Part shown: positions 19,371 to 29,918 of the stretch, one piece after another
Position numbering within the stretch: position 1 is the stretch's first letter
Layout of the letters: the number at the start of each line of letters is the position of its first letter
Assembly: GCA_030737835.1 (NCBI GenBank)
Contig: JAUJYN010000015.1
Location: forward strand, 2,969,685-3,033,684
Length of the DNA stretch: 64,000 nt
Direction: 5' to 3'
Source: Acorus gramineus
Taxonomy: Eukaryota; Streptophyta; Magnoliopsida; Acorales; Acoraceae
The notes under the pieces: model-generated
What the model was told of the DNA's origin: nothing
The model's input: only the letters and a program-made list of their open reading frames with translations
The model's database searches: none
Made by a program: the position numbers and the translations under genes

Positions 19371-20647
19371 CCCAAGTGGGCGTCCCCCTTCTTCTTTCCT
19401 CTTCTCTTCATTTCTCTCACACTCACACACAAATCTCATCTCCCCTCTCTTTGTTTCCCCCATTAGACCTAGTAGGAGAAGAAAAACAAGGAAGCCATTG
19501 AAGGGAAAAAGATTGGTAAGGGCTAGATCTATCTTCCTATGGTTTTTGTTTTGCTTTCCCCTTTGTTACCTCCCTCTCATGGCTCCCCTTCTCCCCTGTT
19601 TTCAGCCCTTGTTAGGACTGAGGGTGGTTTTGGTGGTGGTAGTCTTGGTGGTAGCAATTTGGTGCGCGAAGGGCACCCGTGTTCCTCCCTTTGTTCTTCC
19701 TCTCTTGGGTGAGTCCTTCTCCTCCCTATTCTTGTTTAGATGCTTGTTTAGGGTGTGAAATTGGGTATGCATGCTATGCATGGATGTTAGGGGGTGTGGG
19801 AGGGCTGAGGAGGGGGTGGAAGGGGCTCGGACGCGCGTGCGGGGTCATCCGCGCGCATGCGCGCGAGTCTGCGCGCGCAGGCAGGCGCTGGCGCGCGCAG
19901 ACGAGCGCGCTGGCTGGCGTGCACGCGTACAAGTAGACGCGCGGGCGTGCGCACGGAGTGCTGCGCGGGGGCGCAGTGCGCGCGGTGAGAGCGGGGGTGC
20001 GCGCGGGTACGCCAGGGCTCGACGCGCGGTGCGAGCTGGCGGGCAGGGGCGCGGCAGCGCGTCCGGGCGCGCGGGCAGGGTGTCTGGGCGAGCGGGCAGG
20101 GTGTCTGGGCGAGCGGGCAGGGGCGCGGCAGCGCGTCTGGGACGCGGGCAAGGGCGCGGCGGTGCGCCCGGGCGTAGGGGAGCGTGCGTGCATGCGCCTT
20201 CGTGCGTGCGCGTGCGGGTGGCCGTGCGTATGGCTGCCCGTGGGTTCGGGAGGGTGTCGGGGCACTCGGACTCGCGTGCATACGTGCGTGCGGGCCCGTA
20301 TGCATGCTTGTCCGAGTGTTGGGTATTCCTAGTAAATTTATTTATGCTTGTCCTTTTGCTTGTATGTATTGTTATTCGTGCTTGGGCACAAATGTTATAT
20401 ATGGATGTCTTTGTTTATATTCGCTCTTGCAGGACAGTTGATTATGTATTCTGGTCTGTAATATGTCTTTGAATTACAGACTCAGTCGTTTAAGCTTCCG
20501 CTATATGTATATATATTATGTCAGCTACATTGTTAATTGTGTTATTACCTTTGATGTTGTTTAGAGTCTTTTATTGATCTCGTGTATGGATTGCTGATAT
20601 TATATATATTTGCCACGTATCGGGGACGGCTGCCCTGGGGCATGACA

Positions 20648-21610
20648 TTGGTTTCCTCTTCAATCATCCCTTGATTCAGGGGATCATGCAACAGCGCGTC
20701 TTGCAAAGAGTGAAGGGTAGCTTGATCATCATTAAGGCGCTTTTGCACCACCCCAAACTGCTCCCTATTCCACACCTTCAGGACTTGCTTGACATGCTGG
20801 AGCTTTTTTGCTAAACGAAACATGCACGAGCCATCTACATGGACTGACCAAGCGGTATCCAAGGTGGATCGGAAAGATTCATGAAGGTTTCGGATAGCTT
20901 TTAAGCGGTGGCTCCGTGCAAAGTTTTAAAGCCGCATGATCAGAGAGATTTTCTGGGAGAAAGTGAGCATATGCTTCTGGATAAGAAGAGAACCAGGCAG
21001 AATTTCCCATTAGCCTATGCAACCTGCAAGCAATACGGGCGGTTTGTTTATTGCTCCAGGAAAAATTTTGGCCAAGCATTGATAGATCGTGGAGATTGCA
21101 GTTATCTAGACAAACATTGAATTTGTGAAGCCGACGGAGGTTAGGGGACCGACCACTTTGTTTCTCAGATGAGAAGCGCACTTCATTTAAATCACCACCG
21201 ACAAGCCAAGGAGTTGAGGGGCCTGGATCAGAAGCCACTAAATTTTGCCAGAGGAGGTGGCGCTCATGCTCCTCGTTGGAGCCATACACGACTGAGACCC
21301 TCATCGTAGAAGGTGAGTTGGTGAGTTGCACTAGACAATGCACCACCTGATTAGTGACCGCAAGAATGTGAACCACCATTTTTTCCTTCAGCCAGAATAG
21401 CCAAATCCTTCCGAGGCCATCATGGAAGTGATCCCAAGAGGCTGTGTGCCTTCTGAAAAGCCGGTTCTTAACTAGACCAGCGTCCGGTGAAGCAACTTTA
21501 TTCTCCAAAAGAGCCACGAATTGAGGTTTGTTAGTCTGCAAAAAATTCATAACATCCTTTTGCTTTACACTATTGTTGAGCCCACGCACATTCCAAAAGA
21601 CACAATCCAT
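20648..21610 (-). pseudogene. LINE ORF2: endonuclease region
   Basis: The apurinic-type endonuclease nicks target DNA to prime reverse transcription. The minus frame from 21610 starts MDCVFWNVRGLNN, the typical N-terminus (the N of WNVRGL is a conserved metal-site residue). It continues through QFVALLENKV (conserved E), VSVVYGSNEEHERHLLW, WLVGGDLNEVR (conserved GD.N), FSWSNKQ and LSDHAALKL (catalytic SDH). After about residue 243 the frame breaks. A second frame (20862-20648) gives the linker MFRLAKKLQHVKQVLKVWNR. The residues seen are intact but the downstream RT is deleted. Confidence 0.9.
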
Positions 21611-22612
21611 AAAAAATGGAATGAGGTGGTATTGTTTTGCACTTATCTGCTAGAGAGCCAGACCCGGTTTGGCACAAGATTTGGCTGCCTTGCTTCTGGT
21701 CGGGCATTTTTGTTGAGCATTGGATGGATAAGTTGATTGCAAACCCAAAGATGTACCAACAGTCTGTACCATCCTCTGCTCCTGCTGAGAAGCAAACAGA
21801 TCTGTTGCACTTCCGATTTTAACCGACGCAAGAGCTTCTTGTGGTAATGTCTACATTCTTGCTTCATCTTTGACATTTCTTAGCATGGCACTCTTGTGCT
21901 TGTCAAGCTCCTTAGTGCCATCTTCCTTTGAAATGCATAAGCTTTCAATGCTTGCTGGTAGTGGAAGGGCCCGTTTAGGTGCAATTGTTTGTTCCTATCG
22001 TGCGGAGTTTTGAACCGCAACATTATCCTCAGAAGCAAAGACTATATTCTGATCATTGGCGAGAAAAGTTTCTCCTTCAGACACCTCCATCTGAACTGGG
22101 GGTAACTCCATTGCGGTTTCCACTTGTTGAGTTAATGTCTCCTTTGTGAGAGGACCTGCTAAGGCCACTTCTTCCTCAGATACCTCTTTATAAATAAGTG
22201 GAGAGATTGTCATCACGCCCACTCTGCGCTTTGGTATGTCGTTGTTCAAGAGCTCGGACTGGACATGATTGTCCATATCCGCGTCCAAAGTGCCTTCTGA
22301 AAGTGCCTGAAATTTATTGGAGACTATCGTAGATTTCACTACGTAGATGGCAGTTTTCTTGGGACTGCTCCCTAGAGGTTTATTAGTGTTTTTTACGTGA
22401 GATGTGCCTCCTTTCTCTCGGACTGTGAAGCTGCCTTGGGAAGACCCCTTTGGAACTTGAGGTAGCAGACGTGGTCTCTTACAGCAAAGTGTGTCATCGT
22501 GCCTGAAAGTCTGACAATGTGATCATGCTTGAGGCTTCCAATCGTAAATAATAGGGAATACCTCACGACCATCCGCCTTTGATTCAATTACCACGGAGTC
22601 GGGGAGTGCTTT
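21611..22612 (-). pseudogene. LINE ORF1 C-terminal half and ORF1-ORF2 spacer
   Basis: At 22612 the minus strand continues the ORF1 cut by TKY copy 7: LPDSVVIESKADGREVFPII then YDWKPQA, where plant LINE ORF1 proteins normally have a CCHC knuckle. Here the first Cys codon is lost and the rest reads SHCQTFRHDDTLC in part. A Ser/Thr- and acidic-rich tail follows (22339-21995). Between about 21990 and 21611 several short frames and stops precede the ORF2 start. The role of ORF1 would be RNA binding. It is degenerate. Confidence 0.75.
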
Positions 22613-25600
22613 TGTCACGCCCCAGGCGTCCCCGAGACGTGATAAAATATAATAAATATCAGCTATCAATACCTGAGGTCAATAAGGACACCAACAACAA
22701 TACACAAGGCGACAAAGCAAGATAAAGATAACTGACTGAAAAGCGGAAGCATAATATATAACAATGTCTGTAAATCAAAAACATTATTACAGACCCGAAT
22801 ACACAATCAATGTCCTGTGGAAGCCAAGTCTAGACCAAAGAAAATACAACCTGTGCCACATGCACGATTTACAAAGCATAAAAAATGACTCTAGGAATGC
22901 TGACAGCCTCGCACACGCCACCCGCCGGCAGAACGCTCCACGCCCATAAGACCACGCCACAGGAAGCTCCAGCTCCACGCCCAACACTGCCCCTGAAAAG
23001 AAACAGTATGCAAGGGGTGAGCTACAAGCTCAGTGAGTGGTTGGAAACCAATCACAGTTCAATACATAATCAGTTCCCTTCTTCAAGGAAAAACATGGGT
23101 AGAAACCCAATGGATAACAGGGTCACGCGGCGGCGCGACCAACCTCACCCCCACCCTCACTCCAGGAGGGAGTCTTTTGGGACTTATGGGGAGAGACCAT
23201 ACCGTCAGTCGAAGAGACCCGGATTTACTGGTCTAGAGACCATGCCGTCGGTCGAAGAGACCCGGATTTATTGGTCCACTCAACACTACTGAATCATCTA
23301 CATCTAGATAATCGCCCATCGATGTCCTTCAACATCCATCACGAGACCGGACCCAACATCTATGGGAACGGTCGAACAACGAATGGGTCACGAGGCGACG
23401 CGTCTTCGCCTCATCCACACCCTCACTCCTGAAAGGAGACATCTTGGGACTTTGGGAGAGACTTAGACTGCTCTACACCCCTGGTCCACCAGTAGCCTCT
23501 CCCCGCTCCGTAGCTTACCTGGTATACTCCCACGATCAACACAGTCCGAACACATCGGAGGTACCTACAGATGGGAGCCCTCTGTCAGGACAGCCTGTCT
23601 AACGCCGGGGATGTCACTACACGGATCCAACGAAGGGGAGAACGATTCCACGCTCGCGACATCATTCATTAACCCTCTCCCGGGTAGTATCTACAACCCG
23701 ATCTCCTCAACTCAGCCTCTCCCACCCTCGTGGCCTCCGCCTAGTCCTCTGACAGGTATAGCCAACGCCGGGGAGTTCCTCTTCAACTCGGACAATCTTG
23801 GGAGTGAACATTCCATGTTCGCAAAGCGAACCCCATGGAAACAACTACCACTCTCGATACTCGCTTATCGAGATATCAACACAGGTATAACAACAATCAA
23901 CACACTCATATTAACCTCAAAGTAGTCATAGTCCCTATACGGGAGTAACTACACAAGCCAGTGGGTCGTTACATCGCCGACCCACCACACCCTCACCCTC
24001 ACCCTCAAAGGGGTGACATGGTCTCTTGGGACTGACTAGGCTGTTAATCACCCTTGGTCCACCGATAGCCTCTCCTCCACTCCGTAGCTCGCCTGGTCTA
24101 CTCCCACGATCAGCACAGTCCGACGCATCGGAGGTACCTACAGATGGGAGCCCTCTGTCAGGACAGCCTGTCTAACGCTGGGGAGTCCCTACACGGATCC
24201 AACGAAGGGAAGAGAAACAGCCTACCCACACGCATGCGATCCTCTTGGATCCATCGACAACGCTTCCTAACACTACTAATGCCATGAATTCTCAGGAATT
24301 CCTCCAGGGCGCATAACTAAGATGCGGGGAAACATATATTATAACCACAAGGTTATAATATTCTCTAAGGCATGCTAATAACCATATAATCACATAATCC
24401 CATCGTGATTTAAATAAATTAAACTAAATGGGAACATGCATAGGTCGAGGCTTTCCTAGCATGAAATCATGGTATCAGGATGCATAGGCCTCTATCCTCA
24501 ACATTAGGGTGCATATCCCTAGCATACAAGTCTAAAGTGGCATGGATACATCATATTGATCATGCATAGATCAAGGCTTTTAAGTACAGGATATGGTGTC
24601 CAGGCATGTACGGGCCTCTATACACGATACATGGATGTACATTCCTAGCATGCAAATATCTACATATTAGTTAGGGGACCCCATCGATGCGCGACGCGCG
24701 TCTACGCGGGTCGAGCGCATCCCTAGAGAGGGGGGGGGGGGGTTGGAATTGAACCACTCACCTTACGACCCGGAACCTCGCGCATCCCATCCGACGAGAT
24801 CTACAAGGTAGGGCATCCAACTGGTGAGAAACAACACAATTTACATATAGAAATCATTAGAAATACCCCATACTCGGACAAACATGCATACGGGCTCGCA
24901 CGCATGCGAGCACGCATGTACGCACGCGAGTCCGAGTGCCCCGACACCTACCCGAACACTTGGGCAGCCACACGCATGGCCCCCCGCACGCGCACGCACG
25001 AATGCGCACGCACGCACGCACCCCAGCACCATCGGCGCACTGCCGCGCGCTTGTTGGCGCGCCCAGACACGCTGCCGCGCGCACGCGCATGCTCGCGCGC
25101 GCCCGCGCGCACTGCACGCCCAGCCCGCGCCCTCACGCAGCACCCCGCGCACGCCCCAGCACGCGCACACACGCGCACGCACGCACACGCGCGCACTGGT
25201 CTCCTGCCCAGCGCCCAGGCGCCCTGCCGCGCGCGCGCACGCTCGCGCGCACGCCCGCTCGCACCCCCGCTCGCGCCTGCACCCGCGCGCACCCGCGCGC
25301 ACTCCCGCGCGCACCAGCGCGCGCGCCGACTGGCGCCCCCGCGCGCGCCGACGCGCCTGCGCGCCCAGCGCTCGCCCAGCCCATCCTAACCTCATTTTAA
25401 CCCTTCCCAACCCCTCACACACACCCTAACACCTCTACCTAGCATGCATGACCTTCCCACAACCTCTTAAGCCAAAAAAATCAAGAAAAGGAGGGGAGGA
25501 GCTCACCTTGAGAGGGAAAAAGAAAGGGGGAGGTTCGGGGCCCTCGACGCACCCGCGACCGCCTCAACCGCAACCATCAACACCACCTCCACCTCGGCCT

Positions 25601-26329
25601 CCTCAGCCCTCTATGGCTGCAATCAGAGGGGGGGGGGGAAGATCATGAGAAAGGGAGCTTGAGAGAAGAGAAGAACAAACAACAACAACAAAACCTACAC
25701 CAAGATTCACTTGCACCTCCTCCTCCACCATCTCTTCTCTTTGAGGACTTTCATCAAACACATGGGGGGTGTGTTTGCAAAGAGAGATGGAGAGCAAGAA
25801 AGCTACTTGTGGGATTTGGGAGGGGAGAGAGAGAGGAGAAGATATTTATCACAAATATCTTCAGGGGAAAAGACTAAGTCGCCCTTTGACTAGAAATTCT
25901 GCGCATGCTTCACTGGAACAGCCATAACTTCCTCGATATAGCTCCGAATTGCACAATTCCAAGACCGTTGGAAAGCCAAGAGGATTATCTACAACTTTCA
26001 TGTTTATGCCAAGATCAAATAATCTCTCCAGCTATTCCGAAATTAGAGCAAAACATCGAGCAGGGCTGCTGCCAGAATTTCCATCCCCGGGTATACTTGG
26101 AAAAATACCCATAACTTTTACTACAAGAATCCAGTTGATCTAATTCCACTTCTGTGCGAAAGCTAACTCAAAACTGGACATCTCATAATAAAATCATATT
26201 TAAACCTCTTCATCTTGGATTTTAACAAAATCAAATCCAAATACCAAATCAGGAATACATAACTTATAGGAAAAAAAATTATGTACCCAAATTTTCAAAT
26301 AGAGCGCTCCAAATGACACAGGCACAACA
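22613..26329 (-). mobile_element. TKY LTR copy 7: solo LTR with GCTTT target duplication
   Basis: A complete 3717-bp LTR, the longest here. It reads TGTCACGCCCCAGGCG at 22613 and ends GGCACAACA at 26329 on the plus strand; sense is minus. GCTTT is at 22608-22612 and 26330-26334. U3 belongs to the TGTTGTGCC subtype and the 3' end to the type shared with copies 3, 9 and 10. Extra length comes from a duplicated module: AGATGGGAGCCCTCTGTCAG appears near 23573 and 24142. Intron 1 is at 24801-25506. Long frames across 24840-25430 are CpG-rich shadows. Confidence 0.93.
24801..25506 (-). other. Predicted LTR intron 1 in TKY copy 7 (706 bp)
   Basis: Donor TCAAG|GTGAGCTC at 25506 and acceptor ACCTTGTAG|ATCTCG at 24801 on the sense strand. 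The interior 24880-25380 is about 500 bp of nearly alternating purine-pyrimidine CG/CA/TG sequence, the largest such block in the window. Confidence 0.65.
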
Positions 26330-26869
26330 GCTTTGCCTGCTTCGATTTCCACACAAACACGAGCGAAGGAGATCCTGGTTGCCAACTGAGTAGCTGTGTT
26401 CATGAACAGCGGTGTCCCCACTGCTCTTGCAATTTTCCCCAAGCATTCCTTGGTCCACATGTGTAGAGGAAGATTCGGAAACTTAACCCGAAAAGGGATT
26501 GAAGTAAGATGTTCTTGCTCCATGCGGACTAAGGGGGACCACTTCTTCAACACAAAAGGCCGGTTATCCATAGTCCATAGACCTCCCTCAAGAACCCTTT
26601 GCATGTCTTCTGCAAGATCAAAATGAACCATAAAGAAGCCACTGCCTTGGAGGAAAAGCTGGATGTCCCCTCTGACCTTCCACAGTCTTTTGATGAAAGC
26701 CAGGAAAGGTGTGTATGTAGGCATTTTGCTAATCACATAGCCTACAACTGCCTTACCCCATCGGTTCAATGCGCTTTCGTAATCTTCCTCTTCGAGCCAT
26801 ATTTTGGGGATCCCATCCTCTGTTTGCGGCTCCGTGAAGTCCAGTGAACAGTGCTTGCTAGAGTACTGA
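26330..26869 (-). pseudogene. LINE ORF1: DUF4283-type domain
   Basis: The minus frame reads TEDGIPKIWLEEEDYESALN, RWGKAVVGYVISKMPTYTPF, LWKVRGDIQLFLQGSGFFMV, FDLAEDMQRVLEGGLWTMDN, RPFVLKKWSP, FPNLPLHMWTKECLGKIARA and RISFARVCVEIEAGKA. This pattern (WxxxLVGY..., GGPW-like motif, W...P, P...W, ...RVCVEID) is the DUF4283 region of plant LINE ORF1 proteins. No stop occurs within the block. It continues at both ends into other LINE blocks after TKY copies 7 and 8 are removed. Confidence 0.88.
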
Positions 26870-27656
26870 TGTTATATATGTGTCACTTTTTAGCCTTTTG
26901 GTCACCTTTGGGACATTCCTGGCAGTTTTTCAATTTTTCTTTTTTTCGATCGGAACCGCTAAAATTTTAGACTTTTAGCTATCTGCATGAGCTCGAGAAC
27001 TCCGATTGAAAATCTAACTGCACATTATGAGTCCTGGTGCCATTTCGAGCCACTCCCAAAAATTTCATCGAATTCCGATAACGTTTTAGAAAATTTGACA
27101 GTTCCGAATCGTATCCGGGTTTTGATCGATTTTGGAATGTCAAAGGGGGACTTGACCAAGTCAAGAAGACTTGGACCAAGTCAAAGTTGACCATTGACTT
27201 GGTCAAAGATTTTTGTTTTTTTGTGTGGTTGGGTTGACTCAAAGTCAAGCCTCACCAACCCTTTTTTCTCATAAATGTGTGTGTGTGTGAGTGTAGTGTG
27301 TGTGTGTGTGGAGAACTATTGGTGGGCGTCCCCTTCAATCTCCATCTCCCTCTCCCTCTCACTCTCTCCTTCACTCCCACTTCCTTGTTGTTCTAAATAG
27401 AGGTAGAAAAAGAAGGAGAAGAAGAAAGACCTAGAAAGGAAAAAGGAAGGTATGTGTGTGTGCAATCTTTGTGTGTTATTTGTTTTTGTTTCCCCTCTCT
27501 CTAACTCCCTCTCATGCCTTCCCTCCCCACCCCTGATTTCAGCCATCAAGGGCTTGAAGAGTGGCTGAGAAGGTGGTGGTGTTGGTGGTGGAGGTTGTGG
27601 TGGTTTAGTGCGCAAAGGGCACCCGAGTTTCCCCCTTTTCTTTCCCCTCCTTTTTG

Positions 27657-28193
27657 GTAAGTTCTCCTCCTCCCTTAGACTTGTTTTAGATGAATGTTAG
27701 GGCTTTTAAGTGTTCAAGCATGCCTTGCATAGGCGGTAGGAGGGAGTGGGAGGGCTGAGGAGGGGGTGGGAGGGGTTCGGGCGCGCGCGGGGCCATCCCT
27801 GGGAGTGCGCGCGCGTCTGCGAGCGCAGACTGGGGCGCTGGCGTGCGCAGACGGGCGCGCTGGCGGGCACGCGCGCTTACGCGCAGTCGCGCGGGCGTGC
27901 GCGCGGGGTGCTACGCAGGCGCGCAGGTACGGACGTGCAGTGCGTCTGGGCGCGCGGGCAGGCGCACGGCAGTGCGCCAAGGGTGCTGGGGCGCGTGCGT
28001 GCGTGCGTATGCGTGCGTACACGTGCGGGGGGCCATGCGTGTGGCTGCCCGAGGGTTCGGGTAGGTGTCGGGGCACCCGGACTTGCGTGCGTACGTGCGT
28101 ACTCGCATGCTTGTCTGAGTTTTAGGCATTCCTAGTAAATTTCATGTACATTTGTGTAGTTTACTCACCATATTGAATGCCCATGTCTTGCAG
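27657..28193 (+). other. Predicted LTR intron 1 in TKY copy 8 (537 bp)
   Basis: Donor CCTTTTTG|GTAAGTTC at 27657 matches the plant consensus. The acceptor is CCATGTCTTGCAG|ATCTTGG at 28193. The interior 27780-28100 is CpG-rich. The corresponding first exon (TTTCCCCTCCTTT) and exon B (ATCTTGGCGAACGGTCACGC) are fused in copy 5. Confidence 0.75.
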
Positions 28194-28229
28194 ATCTTGG
28201 CGAACGGTCACGCAACGACCCGGGTTGCG

Positions 28230-29068
28230 GTGAGTGGGTCAATCCAACCTAGTAGGGAGGCGTTCGATGCACGTAGGCGTGCATTGCCCTCCCCTGGGGC
28301 ACCATAACTGCATATTAACTTGTGTGAATGAAAACCTATGTAAATGCATGTTTTGCTATGATGTAACCATGCCATGTTAGACATTATATGCTAGGGATAT
28401 ACATCCATGTATCATGTATAGAGGCCCATACATGCCTAGACACCATGTCCCATGCTTGAAAAGCCTTGATCTATGCATGTTTCCCATTTAGTTTAATTTA
28501 ATTAAATCAAAATGAGATTATATTGGTATAAGCATGCCTTAGAGAATATTATAACCTTGTTATTATAATATATGTTTCCCCGCATCTTAGTTATGCGCCC
28601 TGGAGGAATTCTTGAGAATTCATGACATTAGTAGTGTTAGAAATCGTTGTCGACGGATCCAAGAGGATCGTATCCGTGTGAGTAGGCTGTTTTCTCCCCT
28701 TCGTTGGATCCGAGTAGGGACTCCCCGGCGTTGGGAAAGCTGTCCTGACAGAGGGCTCCCATCTGTAGGTACCACCGATGCGTTCGGAGGGTACTGATCG
28801 TGGGAGTATACCAGGTAGAGGCTACGCGAGGGAGAGGCTACCGGTGGACCAAGGGTGGAGAGCAGTCTAGTCTGTCCCAAAAGGCCCATGTCACCCCTAA
28901 AGGGTGAGGGTGAGGGTGGGGTGGGTCGGCGATGTTACAACCCACTAGCTTGTACAGTTACTCCCGTTTAGGGACTTTAATTATTTTAAGGTTAATATGG
29001 GATGTGTTGCATAGATTGTGTCATTCACTGAGCGTGTGGCTCACCCCTCGCATATTCTTTTCCTCCAG
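28230..29068 (+). other. Predicted LTR intron 2 in TKY copy 8 (839 bp)
   Basis: Donor GGGTTGCG|GTGAGTGG at 28230 is conserved in nearly all copies. The acceptor ATTCTTTTCCTCCAG|TTG at 29068 follows a polypyrimidine tract. Other subfamilies keep the tract and AG while the following exon differs (GTTTCTTTTCAG|G in copies 3 and 7, TTTTTCTTCAG|T in copy 12). No copy here lacks exactly this segment, so it rests on motifs only. Confidence 0.45.
28902..28925 (+). repeat. Potential G-quadruplex motif in TKY LTR copy 8
   Basis: Five runs of three or more G with 1-3 base loops (GGGTGAGGGTGAGGGTGGGG, then TGGG). It lies in predicted intron 2, sense strand. Copy 13 has the same motif at 63571-63594. Confidence 0.8.
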
Positions 29069-29470
29069 TTGTTACTGAGTCGGATCTGAAAGAGGAGCTC
29101 CACGAGGCATCACATCAGTAGCGGAGCAGCGTTTACATTTTGGGTTCTGCAAGTGAGAGGCCATCAGCATCCCCTTCTTTGCTTGTATGTATTGTTATCC
29201 GTGCTTGGGCACAACACTTGTATTTGGATGTCTTTGTTTATATTGGCTCTCACAGGACAGTTGATTATGTATTCTAGTATGTAATATGTCTTTGAATTAC
29301 AGACTCAGTTGTTTAAGCTTCCGCTATATGTATATATATTATGTCAGCTACATTATTGATTGTGTTGTCATTTTCGATGTTGTTTAGAGTCTTTTATTGA
29401 TCTCTTGTATGGACTGCTGATATTATATATATTTACCACGTATCGGGGACGGCCGCCCTGGGGCGTGACA

Positions 29471-29918
29471 ACTGAGGAGAAACAAAGAGTTCGTTCCATG
29501 CTTTGGGGGTTAAGGAAGCTTCCATCAACGGAGGCTTGTATACTTTCCTGACGTTGGTCCTCTGCCCACCGAGTTGCTTGTTCGTAGACGGCCCTTTTGA
29601 GACTGGAGGCTCTCGTCTTTCATTCCCAGCGGGTGCTAGCTTTGTTGAGTCTTTCTCTTCCAGAACAGCTTTCCCCTTTTGATTTTGTTGAGCCCGACTA
29701 AGGAGACGAATCTCTTCCATCTGTGAGGAGGTGGGTTCCCCCGTTGCTCCAAGAGACATGCTCACCGAGGGAGCCCCTGAACCGCGGACCGAGGGAGCAC
29801 CCACCAGCGCAGTGGTATCCGTCTTCTCTGGCAGACCATCGGGCGGAAAGGTTTTGGCGATAGCAATTCCCGCCAAAGATTCGCCAGGGTCGCCAGTAGC
29901 GTCAACGTCAGACATCTA
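29471..29918 (-). pseudogene. LINE ORF1: N-terminal region
   Basis: The minus frame starts MSDVDATGDPGESLAGIAIA at 29915 and runs 147 codons without a stop to KAWNELFVS, where TKY copy 8 interrupts at 29471-29475 (ACTGA). It is rich in Pro, Ser, Gly and charged residues, as expected upstream of DUF4283. Joining to 26869 puts WNELFVS a short way before the DUF4283 block, which fits this LINE class. The start was chosen as the first ATG of the open frame; no other evidence fixes it. Confidence 0.7.

Larger units (their letters stand above)
18931..20647 (+). mobile_element. TKY LTR copy 6: internally deleted LTR without target duplication
   Basis: Plus-strand LTR from TGTTATATATGTGTC (18931) to GGGGCATGACA (20647), 1717 bp against 2.6-3.7 kb for full copies. 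U3, first exon and the CpG-rich start of intron 1 are present (donor GT at 19709). After ATTCCTAGTAAATTT near 20338 it jumps to GCTTGTATGTATTG near the 3' end, so exon B and intron 2 are gone. The 5 bases on either side (CCATG and TTGGT) do not match. The LINE RT core that should lie here is missing. Confidence 0.85.
26870..29470 (+). mobile_element. TKY LTR copy 8: solo LTR with ACTGA target duplication
   Basis: A complete 2601-bp plus-strand LTR from TGTTATATATGTGTC to GGGGCGTGACA. ACTGA is at 26865-26869 and 29471-29475. It is the best reference copy: U3 with CGATCGGAACCGCTAAAATTTTAG, a TTGAC cluster (27139-27247), TG repeat (27277-27311), CT-rich first exon, intron 1 (27657-28193), a 36-nt exon (28194-28229), predicted intron 2 (28230-29068) and the last exon. 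It splits the LINE ORF1. Confidence 0.94.
18587..29918 (-). mobile_element. L1-type LINE on the minus strand, split by three TKY LTRs
   Basis: Four minus-strand blocks join into one plant L1-like element: ORF1 N-terminus (29918-29471), ORF1 DUF4283 region (26869-26330), ORF1 C-terminus plus ORF2 endonuclease (22612-20648), and the RT C-terminal part (18930-18587). The breaks at 26870-29470 and 22613-26329 carry perfect 5-bp duplications, so those LTRs went into a continuous LINE. At the third break (18931-20647) the RT core is missing. The 3' end and poly(A) are not seen because the Reina-like LTR begins at 18586. Confidence 0.85.
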
